From positions 1 to 45,019 of the forward strand of contig JAGBRL010000020.1 of NCBI GenBank assembly GCA_017632345.1: DNA of 45,019 nt. The letters are read 5' to 3'. The stretch comes from Paludibacteraceae bacterium. Lineage in GTDB: Bacteria > Bacteroidota > Bacteroidia > Bacteroidales > Paludibacteraceae. The position numbers and the translations under genes are program-made. This document shows positions 24,512-34,203 of this stretch, one piece after another. The notes beneath the pieces were generated by a model. That model was given only the letters and a program-made list of their open reading frames with translations, ran no database searches and had not been told where the DNA came from. Positions within the stretch are counted from its first letter, which is position 1. Every line of letters starts with the position of its first letter.

Positions 24512-24546
24512 AAAAATGCTGAGGCGCCGCCAAACACGACGCCTCA
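24512..24546 (-). terminator. Terminator downstream of galE
   Basis: On the minus strand TGAGGCG/CGCCTCA (24540-24546 and 24520-24526) is a GC-rich hairpin followed, after GCA, by five T residues. It is 130 nt past the galE stop. The 301-nt gap 24374-24674 otherwise shows only the promoter above. Confidence 0.7.
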
Positions 24547-24674
24547 ACTGAACTTTTATGAAAAAATCTATATTCGGATTATATTCGCAATACAGCAAAG
24601 ACAACAATAGTTCAAATGCACCCGACGAGACATTTAGAATGGAACTCACAAAATGCGATTTATCGGTACCGCCC

Positions 24675-25712
24675 TTAAGAATTTCCGTCCCTGCTCATCA
24701 GTTTCTGCTCCCAGTTCCAAGCCGAGCGCAAAGTATTTTCCAAAGTTTCCTGAGCCTTCCAGCCAAGCACCTCGTTTGCATACGACGTATCCGCCCAAAC
24801 CTTCTCTATATCACCATCTCGCCTTGGAGCAACCTCAAACGGCACTTTGACGCCGGTAGCCTTTTCAAAAGCAGAAACCAGTTCAAAGACTGAAACCCCG
24901 CGTCCTGTTCCTAAGTTAAATATTTCGACAGGCTTCTCGCTTTTATTCTCCAACATCCTTTTCACCGCAACAACATGCGCTTTAGCCAGATCGACCACAT
25001 TGATGAAATCACGAATACAAGACCCGTCCTCCGTATTATAGTCATCTCCAAAAACCCTAAGTTTTTCACGCAAGCCTCGAGCTGTCTGAGTCACATAAGG
25101 CAGCAAATTGTTTGGAATACCATTAGGCAGTTCACCAATCTCTCCGCTCGGATGCGCACCTATCGGGTTGAAATATCGCAACAATATCGCCTTCAAATTA
25201 GAGTAGGCATAGACAGTATCTGCAATAATAGTTTCGCTCATCTGTTTAGTGCTTCCGTACGGTGATGTGGCAGGCTTTATTGGCGACTGTTCCGTAACCG
25301 GCAACACATCAGGCTGTCCATAGACAGTGCAAGACGAAGAAAACACTATGTTATTAATACCATGCTTAGGCATCAGTTCCAACAGATTAACCAACGACAT
25401 CAGATTATTCCGATAATAAAGAAGCGGCTTCTCCACAGACTCACCAACAGCCTTGCTCGCTGCAAAATTAATTATCGCCTCTATTCCCTGATACTTCTCA
25501 AAGAAACGATCAAGCGCTATATAATCTTTACAATCTATATTTTCAAAGATAGGCTCTATTCCCGTAATTTTCTTTATACCCTCAAGAACCGATATGTTTG
25601 AATTAGACAGATTGTCAACTATAATCGGCGTGAAGCCAGCGTTCATAAGTTCCACTACTGTGTGCGAACCAATGTAGCCAGTTCCTCCTGTTACTAAAAC
25701 TTTCTTCTTCAT
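24675..25712 (-). CDS. galE: UDP-glucose 4-epimerase
   Basis: Interconverts UDP-glucose and UDP-galactose with bound NAD. The 345-residue protein is an extended short-chain dehydrogenase with the Rossmann motif VTGGTGYIGSHTVVEL at the N-terminus, SSSCTVYG with the catalytic Ser region near residue 125, the catalytic Tyr and Lys in SPYGSTKQMSE, LLRYFNPIGAHPSGEIGE, and GSCIRDFINVVDLAKAH. All are GalE-type. Its ATG overlaps the stop of the nucleotidyltransferase gene by one base (TGATG), so the two are translationally coupled and probably make nucleotide sugars for surface glycans. Confidence 0.94.
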   Translation of the reverse strand: MKKKVLVTGGTGYIGSHTVVELMNAGFTPIIVDNLSNSNISVLEGIKKITGIEPIFENIDCKDYIALDRFFEKYQGIEAIINFAASKAVGESVEKPLLYYRNNLMSLVNLLELMPKHGINNIVFSSSCTVYGQPDVLPVTEQSPIKPATSPYGSTKQMSETIIADTVYAYSNLKAILLRYFNPIGAHPSGEIGELPNGIPNNLLPYVTQTARGLREKLRVFGDDYNTEDGSCIRDFINVVDLAKAHVVAVKRMLENKSEKPVEIFNLGTGRGVSVFELVSAFEKATGVKVPFEVAPRRDGDIEKVWADTSYANEVLGWKAQETLENTLRSAWNWEQKLMSRDGNS

Positions 25713-26617
25713 CAGAACAACTTTGACGGATAAACATTTTCACTTATCAAACTCTCTATCTTCGCCACAACAGTCGGACGGTCCTCCTGATAAGTCACGC
25801 CAAACCATTTGCACGGAGTGTCAAGAACCTCTATTGTAGAGCGATTTTCCTGAATAAGACGATTAACCATCGTAGGGATGCCGTATTCTGACTTTATATT
25901 GTTTTCATTTTCCGTCAAGAACACTTTGAAATCCTCTTCCGAATGAACAAAATAGTCAGGGGTGAAGCCCCACATATTCATAGATACAGGAAGATTCTCG
26001 TCAATAGTGCAAAACTCTCCGGTCTTCTGATCCTTATGCACAACCTTATCGCCCTGACGTTGCACTTCGTAATGTTCGACAACAGTTGTCAGATGACGAT
26101 TTTCGTCCATGCTGCACACACCGCGCGACACATGTCCGCTGTCAGACAAAGTGTTTCCCAAACGATAACCGACCATGCAATACTCATTGTTCTTGCCCTC
26201 CATCTTCTTCAGCGCATCTGCAAGGATTTCAAAACTCTCCTTGCCATAAAAGTCGTCTGCGTTAATAACAGCGAACGGAGTGTCCACCTTGTCCTTACCC
26301 ACAAGGATAGCATGATTTGTACCCCAAGGCTTCACACGTTCAGGATTTAAAGAGAACCCCTCCGGCAAAGAATCCAACTCCTGGAACACAACATCAACAT
26401 CTATATGCTCCCTATATTTTTCAAGCACCTTTTCTCTAAAGTCACTTTCAAAAGCGTGTCTTATAACAAACACCACCTTGCCGAATCCGGCTCTGACAGC
26501 GTCATAAATAGAATAGTCCATAATGGTCTCGCCATTAGGTCCAACGCCATCAAGCTGCTTAAGTTTGCCGTAACGGCTTCCCATGCCAGCCGCAAGCACC
26601 AATAATGTCGGTTTCAT
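25712..26617 (-). CDS. Sugar-phosphate nucleotidyltransferase
   Basis: A 301-residue enzyme of the GT-A nucleotidyltransferase fold. It starts at the ATG 26615-26617 (MKPTLLVLAAGMGSRYGKLKQ), where the pyrophosphorylase signature LAAGMGSRYG and the substrate Lys lie as expected; 21 upstream codons are non-conserved. VINADDFYG near residue 113 carries the metal-binding Asp. The protein resembles Bacteroidota relatives annotated as nucleotidyltransferase or UTP-glucose-1-phosphate uridylyltransferase. Coupling to galE makes formation of a UDP-hexose plausible. The exact sugar and nucleotide are not shown by sequence. Confidence 0.88.
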   Translation of the reverse strand: MKPTLLVLAAGMGSRYGKLKQLDGVGPNGETIMDYSIYDAVRAGFGKVVFVIRHAFESDFREKVLEKYREHIDVDVVFQELDSLPEGFSLNPERVKPWGTNHAILVGKDKVDTPFAVINADDFYGKESFEILADALKKMEGKNNEYCMVGYRLGNTLSDSGHVSRGVCSMDENRHLTTVVEHYEVQRQGDKVVHKDQKTGEFCTIDENLPVSMNMWGFTPDYFVHSEEDFKVFLTENENNIKSEYGIPTMVNRLIQENRSTIEVLDTPCKWFGVTYQEDRPTVVAKIESLISENVYPSKLF

Positions 26618-26693
26618 TATATAAAATAAACTTAAAATTAAACATACAGACGAAGGGGCCAGACAAAACATCCAGCCCACTCATCTGCAATTT

Positions 26694-28886
26694 TTAGTTA
26701 CCCATTTCGGACAGGAACTTAATTCTCACCAAACGGATTTCCTCTTCAGTATAATCAGAGCCCAGCTCGTTTATGGCAGTCTCAATATCGTCAGACTCAG
26801 CCTCATCCTTGAAATAAGAGAAGATATCGTCTATACGGTCATCATCCATAATCTGGACAAGGAAATAATTGATGTTAATCTTAGTTCCGGAATAAACAAT
26901 AGCCTCTATTTCATCCAACAATTCGCTAAAGTCCAAGCCCTTAGACTCCGCCAGCACATCCAGTTCCACTTTACGGTCAATAGCCTGCACTATAGACACC
27001 TTCAGTTTCGACTTGTTGGCAACAGAACGCACGCGCATATCCTCCGGACGCACAATCTCATTTTCCTGAACATGAGTGCGAATAACCTTGACAAACTCTT
27101 CGCCAAACTTCTTCGCTTTTCCAGCTCCGACACCCGGTATATTCTGAAGTTCCTCTATTGTGATCGGATAAGTTGTGGCCATCGCCTCCAGCGACGGGTC
27201 CTGAAATATCACGAAAGGAGGCAACTCCAACTTCTTAGAAAGCTTTTTGCGCAAGTCTTTAAGAATTGCAAACAGTTCCGGATCGACAGCGCATGAGCCG
27301 CCACCCTTAATCTGCACTTCTTCCACCTCCTCGTCCTCTTCGCTCTCTTTCGCAACAATAAACGACTTCGGTTTATTCAGGAAGTCCTTTCCGGCCTTCG
27401 TAACCTTCAGCACTCCGTAATTCTCTATATCCTTCGATATGTATCCGGATATCATAGCCTGCTGAATCACATTTTGCCAAGTACGTTCACTTTCGTCCTT
27501 TCCTTCCCCAAAAGTCTCAATCTCTTCATCATGACCATAAGACTTAACATCAGACGTTTCATTACCCATAACAACGTCAATCACATGTTCGGTCTTAAAC
27601 TTTTCTTTCAATGCTATGATGGTTTCTAAAACCGTACACAACAACTCTTTCCCTTCCACCTGTTTTTTCGGATTTAAACAATTATCACAATTACCACAAT
27701 TACATTCCTTATATTCTTCGCCGAAATAGTGCAGCAGCACTTTTCTTCGGCATACGGAAGACTCTGCATAACCGGCAGTTTCCTGAAGCAGCTGCTTGCC
27801 TATCTCCTGTTCCGCCAAAGGTTTCCCTTGCATAAACTTCTCCAGCTTCTGCAAGTCCTTGTTAGAATAGAAAGCGATGCACTGCCCCTCTCCGCCATCT
27901 CTGCCTGCGCGTCCAGTTTCCTGATAATAGCCTTCCAGACTTTTCGGTATATCATAATGTATCACGTAACGCACATCAGGTTTGTCGATACCCATGCCAA
28001 AAGCTATGGTAGCCACGATAACCTCAACCTTTTCCAGCAAAAAGCTGTCCTGGTTTCCGGAACGTGTGGTACTGTCCATACCGGCATGGTAGGCAAGCGC
28101 GTTGATTCCGTTCACACGGAGCATCTCCGCCAGCTCCTCCACCTTCTTTCTGCTCAGGCAGTAGATGATGCCGGACTTGCCTTCCTGCGACTTTATATAC
28201 TTAATTATGTCCTTCTCGACGTTGTCAGTCTTCGGGCGCACCTCATAATATAAATTAGGACGGTTAAAAGAAGACTTGAACACACAAGCTTCCGTCATTC
28301 CAAGATTTTTCTGTATATCATGCTGCACCTTAGGCGTAGCAGTGGCCGTCAGCGCTATAATTGACGCCTTCTGCCCTATACTCGTTATGATAGGACGGAT
28401 TCTTCTGTACTCAGGTCTGAAATCATGTCCCCATTCCGATATACAATGAGCCTCGTCTATTGCATAAAAAGAAATCTTCACCTGTTTGAAGAACGCCACA
28501 TTCTCCTCTTTAGTCAAAGACTCCGGAGCAACATAAAGAAGCTTTGTTTTACCAGACAAGACATCTGACTTCACGTTCTCGATAGCCTGCTTTGTGAGCG
28601 ACGAGTTCATAAAGTGAGCCACACCCTCTTCCGTGCTGAAACTTCTCATTGCGTCAACCTGATTCTTCATCAGGGCAATAAGAGGCGAAATCACCACCGC
28701 CGTGCCGTCCATCAACAAAGACGGAAGCTGGTAGCACAGCGACTTGCCCCCACCGGTCGGCATAAGCACAAACGTGTCCTTCTGTTCCAGCACACTTGTG
28801 ATAATCGCCTCCTGGTTGCCTTTGAACGAATCAAAGCCAAAATGCAACTTCAAATGTTCGCTTAGTTCTTTTCCTTTTATAATCAT
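26694..28886 (-). CDS. recQ: ATP-dependent DNA helicase RecQ
   Basis: A 3'-5' DNA helicase for recombination and fork repair. The 730-residue protein begins at the ATG 28884-28886 (MIIKGKELSEHLKLHFGFDSF). Helicase motifs follow in order: FKGNQEAI (motif 0), LMPTGGGKSLCYQLP (Walker A), FYAIDEAHCISEWGHDFRPEY (DEAH and aromatic-rich loop), ALTATATP, and GFGMGIDKPDVRYVIH-like motif V with YYQETGRAGRDG (motif VI). The RQC zinc site shows CRRKVLLHYFGEE with CNCGNCDNC. An HRDC domain lies near residue 575 (IEELQNIPGVGAGKAKKFGEEF), and an acidic C-terminal extension of about 120 residues is present. It lies 90 nt after clpX. Confidence 0.96.
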   Translation of the reverse strand: MIIKGKELSEHLKLHFGFDSFKGNQEAIITSVLEQKDTFVLMPTGGGKSLCYQLPSLLMDGTAVVISPLIALMKNQVDAMRSFSTEEGVAHFMNSSLTKQAIENVKSDVLSGKTKLLYVAPESLTKEENVAFFKQVKISFYAIDEAHCISEWGHDFRPEYRRIRPIITSIGQKASIIALTATATPKVQHDIQKNLGMTEACVFKSSFNRPNLYYEVRPKTDNVEKDIIKYIKSQEGKSGIIYCLSRKKVEELAEMLRVNGINALAYHAGMDSTTRSGNQDSFLLEKVEVIVATIAFGMGIDKPDVRYVIHYDIPKSLEGYYQETGRAGRDGGEGQCIAFYSNKDLQKLEKFMQGKPLAEQEIGKQLLQETAGYAESSVCRRKVLLHYFGEEYKECNCGNCDNCLNPKKQVEGKELLCTVLETIIALKEKFKTEHVIDVVMGNETSDVKSYGHDEEIETFGEGKDESERTWQNVIQQAMISGYISKDIENYGVLKVTKAGKDFLNKPKSFIVAKESEEDEEVEEVQIKGGGSCAVDPELFAILKDLRKKLSKKLELPPFVIFQDPSLEAMATTYPITIEELQNIPGVGAGKAKKFGEEFVKVIRTHVQENEIVRPEDMRVRSVANKSKLKVSIVQAIDRKVELDVLAESKGLDFSELLDEIEAIVYSGTKININYFLVQIMDDDRIDDIFSYFKDEAESDDIETAINELGSDYTEEEIRLVRIKFLSEMGN

Positions 28887-28976
28887 AAGAATACATGTTT
28901 CTTTTAACTGAAAAGCAAATAAAACCATACCCGAAAGCGACCCATCTATGAATCTCAAGATTCAACAGCCCACACA

Positions 28977-30215
28977 TCAAGCCACTTTCAGCCTTTCAAG
29001 ATTAACCTTCTGAAGTTTGCTTTTTGCATACTCCAACGTTATATGCAACTTTTTGTCCTTTGCAGAAGGCATTTCAAACATTACATCAATCATTATCATC
29101 TCCACAATAGACCTTAGACCTCTCGCACCAAGTTTGAACTCGACAGCTGTGTCAACTACAAACTCGAACACCTCCTCGTCAAACGTCAGCTCTATGCCGT
29201 CCATTGCAAACAGTTTCACATACTGCTTAATGATAGAGTTTTTAGGTTCCGTCAAAATTCTCCTTAACGCCTCGCGGTCCAACGGATTCAAGTAAGAAAG
29301 CATCGGAAGCCTTCCTATAATTTCCGGAATCAGCCCGAACGACTTCAAGTCTTGCGGAGTAACGTACTGCAACAGATTTGCAGTGTCGATACGTTCCATA
29401 TCCTTAGACGCCGCATAACCAACAACTTTAGTGTTCAATCTGTTCGCTATCCTGCGTTCTATTCCGTCAAACGCGCCACCGCAGATAAAGAGAATGTTCT
29501 TCGTGTCAACCGGTATCATTTTCTGGTCCGGGTGCTTGCGCCCGCCTTGCGGCGGCACATTAACCACAGAGCCCTCCAGCAGTTTCAGCAAACCTTGCTG
29601 AACACCTTCGCCGCTGACATCCCTCGTGATGGACGGATTGTCGCTTTTGCGGGCGATTTTGTCTATCTCGTCAATAAAAACAATACCGCGCTGCGCTGCT
29701 TCAACATTGTAATCCGCAACCTGAAGCAGACGGGTCAAGATACTTTCAATATCCTCTCCCACATATCCGGCTTCGGTCAGAACCGTCGCATCCACAATCG
29801 TAAAAGGAACTTTCAGCAACTTTGCTATAGTTTTGGCCAACAAAGTCTTTCCAGTTCCAGTAGAACCGACCATAATGATGTTTGACTTTTCAATTTCCAC
29901 ATCATCATCGTCCTTAGTCTGCATCAATCTTTTGTAATGGTTATAAACCGCCACAGACAATATTTTTTTCGCCACATCCTGACCTATCACATATTGGTCT
30001 AGGAATTCTTTTATCTCAAGCGGCTTTGGCAGTTCGCTTTTTTTCATGTTGAATCCGCCTTCGCCCTTCTTTTTGTCATTTTTCAACAATTCGTCAAGCA
30101 TATCCGCCGCGCGCTCTATACAGTCGCTGCAAATATAGCCATCAATACCCGTAAGCAGAATAGGCACCTCCTTTTTCGCCCTGCCGCAAAAACTGCACTT
30201 TTCAACTTTAGCCAT
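28977..30215 (-). CDS. clpX: ATP-dependent Clp protease ATP-binding subunit ClpX
   Basis: The AAA+ unfoldase that feeds substrates to ClpP. The ATG at 30213-30215 gives 412 residues. The N-terminal zinc-binding domain has [11 protein letters not shown] and ICSDC; Walker A is [15 protein letters not shown], the pore/YVGEDIE segment is [12 protein letters not shown], Walker B is [11 protein letters not shown], and the C-domain holds [10 protein letters not shown]. The ClpP-docking loop, IGF in E. coli, reads VVGYAA here (about residues 258-263), a substitution that keeps a hydrophobic-Gly-aromatic pattern. It starts 4 nt after the clpP stop and is cotranscribed with it. Confidence 0.97.
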   Translation of the reverse strand: MAKVEKCSFCGRAKKEVPILLTGIDGYICSDCIERAADMLDELLKNDKKKGEGGFNMKKSELPKPLEIKEFLDQYVIGQDVAKKILSVAVYNHYKRLMQTKDDDDVEIEKSNIIMVGSTGTGKTLLAKTIAKLLKVPFTIVDATVLTEAGYVGEDIESILTRLLQVADYNVEAAQRGIVFIDEIDKIARKSDNPSITRDVSGEGVQQGLLKLLEGSVVNVPPQGGRKHPDQKMIPVDTKNILFICGGAFDGIERRIANRLNTKVVGYAASKDMERIDTANLLQYVTPQDLKSFGLIPEIIGRLPMLSYLNPLDREALRRILTEPKNSIIKQYVKLFAMDGIELTFDEEVFEFVVDTAVEFKLGARGLRSIVEMIMIDVMFEMPSAKDKKLHITLEYAKSKLQKVNLERLKVA

Positions 30216-30219
30216 ACTA

Positions 30220-30891
30220 TTACTTTTTGTTACGCTCCAAAACTTCGTCAATCATGCCGTAAGCCTTGGCCTCTTCTGCAGTCATCCAGTAATCTCTGTC
30301 CGAATCCTTTTCTATTCTTTCAAACGGATTTCCTGAATGCTCCGCTATGATAGTGTAAAGCTCTTTTTTCAGTTTTTGTATTTCACGAGCAGTAATCTCT
30401 ATATCAGACGCCTGCCCCTGCGCGCCGCCCATAGGCTGATGAATCATCACACGAGAATGCTTAAGCGCGGAACGTTTTCCGTTAGCGCCCGCCACAAGAA
30501 GCACAGCCGCCATAGAAGCCGCCATTCCGGTGCAGATTGTAGCCACGTCGCTGCTGATGAACTGCATTGTGTCATAAATGCCAAGGCCCGCATACACAGA
30601 ACCTCCAGGAGAATTCAGATATATTGAGATGTCCTTTCCTGGGTCTGCAGAGTCCAGATAAAGCAGCTGTGCCTGAATCACATTGGCTGTATAGTCGTCC
30701 ACCTGAGTTCCCAAAAATATAATTCGGTCCATCATAAGACGAGAGAACACGTCCATCTGGGTCACGTTAAGCTGGCGTTCCTCCAAAATGCTTGGAGAAA
30801 TGTAACTATTAACTACACTTGTGTACTGGTCTAAAGCCAACCCGTTCATACCCAAATGCCCAACCGCATATTTTCTAAAATCGTTATTCAT
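30220..30891 (-). CDS. clpP: ATP-dependent Clp protease proteolytic subunit
   Basis: The serine peptidase core of ClpXP. The 223-residue protein has the catalytic Ser in [15 protein letters not shown] (about residue 120), the catalytic His in [11 protein letters not shown] (about residue 145) and the Asp in [13 protein letters not shown] (about residue 196). An N-terminal extension of some 30 residues (with [21 protein letters not shown]) precedes the core and may be a propeptide. It begins a clpP-clpX operon behind two tandem promoters; tig lies upstream with its own terminator, the common tig-clpP-clpX order. Confidence 0.97.
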   Translation of the reverse strand: MNNDFRKYAVGHLGMNGLALDQYTSVVNSYISPSILEERQLNVTQMDVFSRLMMDRIIFLGTQVDDYTANVIQAQLLYLDSADPGKDISIYLNSPGGSVYAGLGIYDTMQFISSDVATICTGMAASMAAVLLVAGANGKRSALKHSRVMIHQPMGGAQGQASDIEITAREIQKLKKELYTIIAEHSGNPFERIEKDSDRDYWMTAEEAKAYGMIDEVLERNKK

Positions 30892-30913
30892 TTTAATCTC
30901 TTTTTATCCAATA

Positions 30914-30944
30914 CAAACTTAAGAAATTTATCATGAAACGCAAA
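30914..30944 (-). promoter_or_regulatory. clpP: Proximal clpP promoter
   Basis: On the minus strand TTTG (30941-30944), 19 nt, TAAGTTTG (30914-30921) is a perfect Bacteroidota promoter. It gives a leader of roughly 15 nt before the clpP ATG. Confidence 0.75.
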
Positions 30945-31066
30945 CTCTAAACAAAAAAAATATCATTACGTTCCAAACTTTTTTTATTGCGCGATCTTGC
31001 TACATTTCTGCCCATCATCTATAAGCAAAACTTGCAGACTCGCTTTGTTTCGATAATATCTGTAGG

Positions 31067-31097
31067 CAAACTTAATCAAATATTTCTTTTACGCAAA
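31067..31097 (-). promoter_or_regulatory. Distal clpP promoter (or promoter of a small RNA)
   Basis: On the minus strand TTTG (31094-31097), 19 nt, TAAGTTTG (31067-31074) has the same boxes and the same TTTGCGT start as the proximal one. It lies after the tig terminator and about 175 nt before clpP. The 339-nt gap 30892-31230 thus holds two promoters and one terminator and no ORF I can support. Confidence 0.65.
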
Positions 31098-31145
31098 TTT
31101 TTCAGCACTTTTTTTATAAAAAACTTGCATTTTCGCCCGATGTCA

Positions 31146-31182
31146 TAAAAAACAAGCCCCAAGCATCAGCTAGGGGACTTGT
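31146..31182 (-). terminator. Intrinsic terminator of tig
   Basis: On the minus strand ACAAGTCCCC pairs with GGGGCTTGT (9 bp with one bulged T; arms 31173-31182 and 31152-31160) and is followed by six T residues. Confidence 0.85.
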
Positions 31183-31230
31183 TACCTGTTAAAAAACCTG
31201 CATTCAAATATCAGACTACAGAATCAGGTA

Positions 31231-32571
31231 TTATTCAAACATTTTGTTAAACTCATCCAAAGAAACCTCTTTTGAGTTGAGCTTGACTGACGACTTAACT
31301 ACAGCAAGAACCTTCTCTTCCACCACTTTATCTACCATGTTCTTAACCGCATCTTTGTTCTTAAGCATATTCTTTGCATAGTCTTCCAAGTACTCTTCTG
31401 GAATAGACATCATTCCGTACTGAGCGAACTGAGCCTTAGCAGCCTTCTTTGCAAAGTTCATCAAATCATCGTCGTTAACTTTTATTTCATTCGCCTTGAC
31501 AATCTTCTCCTTGATCAAGTGCCATTTAAGGTCTTTAATCATATCAGCGTAGTTTTTGTCAAGATCTTCCTGAGTCATCTTTTCATTTGTCGCAAGCACC
31601 CAACGTTTAAGGAAATCGTCAGGGAACACAAGTCCGTCCAATTTCTTTACCAAAGTGTCACGAACGTCAAGCAGCAATTTATAATCGCTGTCGATAGACA
31701 AAGACGACTTCAAATCCTCCTTAATTTTGTTTTTGAACTCTTCCTCGCTCTTAACAACACCTTCTCCGAAAGCCTTGTCAAACAGTTCCTGATTAAGTTC
31801 AGCCTCAACATGACGAGTGATGCCGGTAATTGTCATCTGGAAATCAGAAGTTATATTGGCAGCCTGTTCCTTTGTCATCTTCAAGAATGATGCTATTTCA
31901 GCTTCATTTTCGAAAGCAGTCTTAGGGTTGAACACAACTGGCTGCCCTTTCTTCGCGCCTGCGAACAAAGACTTCTGCTCCTCGTTCTTCATATATTTAG
32001 GGCAAAGCACAACGCTTTCCACCTTCAATTCGCCTTCCTTGCCGTCAACAAGCTCAACGATGTCACCCTTAACAACGTCAGTCTCCACAACTTCGTCCAC
32101 TTCCTTGTATTCGCCGAAACGAGCTGTATGTGACTTAACGGCATTGTCAACCATCGTGTCATCTACCATAATTTCATACTGAGGCACAGAGATTCTCTTG
32201 TTCAAGTCCACATTGAACTCAGGAGCAATAGCAACATCGAACACAAAGTCAAACTCTTCCTGCAAGTCGAAATTGATAGGGCTCTGGCTTTCGCTAGGAA
32301 GCGGCTCTCCCAAAACCTGAATATCATTATCTTTAATGTAACCATACAGTTTTTCGCCAAGAACCTGGTTGATAGTTTCTCCCAAAACCTGCTTGCCATA
32401 CATTTTCTTAATCATAGAAGCCGGAACCTTACCTGGACGGAAACCCGGAACATTTGCCTTTTTTGCGTAATCTTTCAAAGTTTTTTCAACTTTTTCCTGA
32501 TAATCGCTCTTCTCAACGTGCAATGTGATTATTGCATTTACTTCGTCGATGTTTTTTCTTTCAATATTCAT
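31231..32571 (-). CDS. tig: Trigger factor (ribosome-associated chaperone)
   Basis: Binds nascent chains at the ribosome exit. The 446-residue protein begins with the ribosome-binding domain; its signature loop reads NVPGFRPGKVPASMIKKMYG (about residues 38-57), the GFRxGxxP motif. The middle region (about 150-245), where a PPIase-like domain is expected, looks degenerate, as in other Bacteroidota. The C-terminal substrate arm is helical and charged (about 270-446). It has a TATCTTTG -7 element about 100 nt upstream (32675-32682) and its own terminator, and precedes clpP-clpX. Confidence 0.95.
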   Translation of the reverse strand: MNIERKNIDEVNAIITLHVEKSDYQEKVEKTLKDYAKKANVPGFRPGKVPASMIKKMYGKQVLGETINQVLGEKLYGYIKDNDIQVLGEPLPSESQSPINFDLQEEFDFVFDVAIAPEFNVDLNKRISVPQYEIMVDDTMVDNAVKSHTARFGEYKEVDEVVETDVVKGDIVELVDGKEGELKVESVVLCPKYMKNEEQKSLFAGAKKGQPVVFNPKTAFENEAEIASFLKMTKEQAANITSDFQMTITGITRHVEAELNQELFDKAFGEGVVKSEEEFKNKIKEDLKSSLSIDSDYKLLLDVRDTLVKKLDGLVFPDDFLKRWVLATNEKMTQEDLDKNYADMIKDLKWHLIKEKIVKANEIKVNDDDLMNFAKKAAKAQFAQYGMMSIPEEYLEDYAKNMLKNKDAVKNMVDKVVEEKVLAVVKSSVKLNSKEVSLDEFNKMFE

Positions 32572-32674
32572 CTGTATAATACTTAAAATTATTTCTTATT
32601 GACTTTCAGCAACTTATCACCTTACTGAAATACATTTGCGCAACATCATCCGCTACGCCCCTCATTTTAAGTCG

Positions 32675-32682
32675 CAAAGATA
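32675..32682 (-). promoter_or_regulatory. tig: Putative -7 element for tig
   Basis: TATCTTTG on the minus strand matches TAnnTTTG. No well-spaced TTTG is seen upstream (ATTG is 23 nt away). The leader would be close to 100 nt. Confidence 0.45.
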
Positions 32683-32811
32683 ATAAAATAATTAGTAAAT
32701 GAAAACAATTTGTTTTTCTGATGTTTTTTTTTCTCAAAAAACTGCAATTTTCACACTTCGCCGCAAGTCATCGTCCTACGGAAATTTTTCTGCCGACTAA
32801 AAAGAAGCGCG

Positions 32812-34086
32812 TCACTCGTCATATCTGCCGCCCCATAACTTTTTCATAAACTCAGCCGTACGCTGTTCAGCCGCGTTCGGCTGCGGATGCCAGAATCTGC
32901 AGTTCATCACCTCTTTCGGCATAAACTCCTGCTCTACAAAATGTCCCTCGTAATCATGCGAATACTTGTAACCTTTGCCGTAGTTCAGCTCCTCCATCAG
33001 TTTGGTAGGCGCGTTTCTCAGATGAAGCGGCACCGGCAAATTGCCAGTCTGCTCCACTACGGCAAGCGCCTCTCCTATAGCTTTATACGCCGAGTTGCTC
33101 TTAGGGCTGCTTGCGAGATAAACAACCGTCTCGGCAAGTATTATCCGCCCTTCCGGCCAGCCTATTTTCTGCAAAGAGTCGAAACACGCATTGGCAAGCA
33201 GCAGAGCGTTCGGATTTGCAAGCCCGATGTCCTCCGCCGCCGAAATAACAAGTCTACGCGCAATGAACTTAGGGTCTTCGCCGCCAGCCACCATACGTGC
33301 AAGCCAATATATTGCCGCATCCGGGTCGCTGCCTCTGATGGACTTTATGAACGCCGAAATCACATCGTAATGCATTTCACCCTTCTTGTCGTAAGCCAAA
33401 GGGTTCTGCTGCAAACGCTCAACAACCTTATCGTTCGTTATATCAATAACATCGACGTCAGGTTCCGCATTCACCACGAGTTCTATAATATTGAGCAGCT
33501 TTCTTGCATCACCTCCAGAAAATCGCAGCAACGAGTCCGTCTCCACCAAATTCACCTTTCTTTTTTTCAGCTCTACATCAGTCGTTATCACATGGTTTGC
33601 AAGTTCAAGCAAATCATCTTTTCCCAACGACTTCAACACATACACCTGACAGCGCGACAACAGCGGCGTGATAACCTCGAACGACGGATTTTCCGTTGTC
33701 GCCCCTATGAGCGTAACCACACCCTGCTCTACCGCCCCAAGCAACGAATCCTGCTGCGACTTGGAGAACCGGTGAATTTCATCAATAAAAAGAATTGGTC
33801 TGTTCGTGTTGAAAAAACGTGAGTTCTTCGCCTTCTCTATAACTTCACGCACCTCCTTAACACCCGAGCTTATGGCGCTCAATGTAAAGAAAGGGACTTC
33901 CAGCTTTTTCGCAATGATATTTGCCAAAGTTGTCTTTCCTACACCAGGAGGTCCCCACAATATAAACGAAGAGACTCTGCCCGACTCCAGCATTCTCCGA
34001 AGCACGGAATTTTCTCCCACCAGATGTTTCTGACCTATGTAATCGTCCAACGTCTGCGGACGCATTCTCTCTGCTAAAGGCTGCAT
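32812..34086 (-). CDS. rarA: Replication-associated recombination protein A (MgsA/RarA AAA+ ATPase)
   Basis: A clamp-loader-like AAA+ ATPase acting at stalled forks. The 424-residue protein opens with PLAERMRPQTLDDYIGQKHLVG, followed by Walker A WGPPGVGKTTLANIIA (about residue 44), Walker B RPILFIDEIHRFSKSQQD, sensor 1 LIGATTENPSFEV, and arginine-finger region LLSRCQVY. The C-terminal tetramerisation region contains IRGSDPDAAIYWLARMVAGGEDP and ARRLVISAAEDIGLANP, both diagnostic of this family. Length is normal. It lies after the VanW-family gene, with 117 nt between. Confidence 0.96.
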   Translation of the reverse strand: MQPLAERMRPQTLDDYIGQKHLVGENSVLRRMLESGRVSSFILWGPPGVGKTTLANIIAKKLEVPFFTLSAISSGVKEVREVIEKAKNSRFFNTNRPILFIDEIHRFSKSQQDSLLGAVEQGVVTLIGATTENPSFEVITPLLSRCQVYVLKSLGKDDLLELANHVITTDVELKKRKVNLVETDSLLRFSGGDARKLLNIIELVVNAEPDVDVIDITNDKVVERLQQNPLAYDKKGEMHYDVISAFIKSIRGSDPDAAIYWLARMVAGGEDPKFIARRLVISAAEDIGLANPNALLLANACFDSLQKIGWPEGRIILAETVVYLASSPKSNSAYKAIGEALAVVEQTGNLPVPLHLRNAPTKLMEELNYGKGYKYSHDYEGHFVEQEFMPKEVMNCRFWHPQPNAAEQRTAEFMKKLWGGRYDE

Positions 34087-34203
34087 TGATTTCTTTTTTT
34101 TACTTTTCGAGGCTGCAATTTATGCAAAATATCACAAACCCGCAAAAAAAGAGCCGTTTTTATATTTTTTTCACAAAAACGTCGAGTTCAGCAAACAAAA
34201 GAA

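Noticed and set aside
24558..24893. A 111-codon plus-strand frame starting in the galE downstream gap
   Set aside because: Its first 35 codons look plausible, but it then runs antisense into galE and has no promoter or ribosome site.
32887..33822. A 311-codon plus-strand frame opposite rarA
   Set aside because: RarA motifs are complete on the minus strand. The antisense frame is Arg/His-rich with no recognisable domain.
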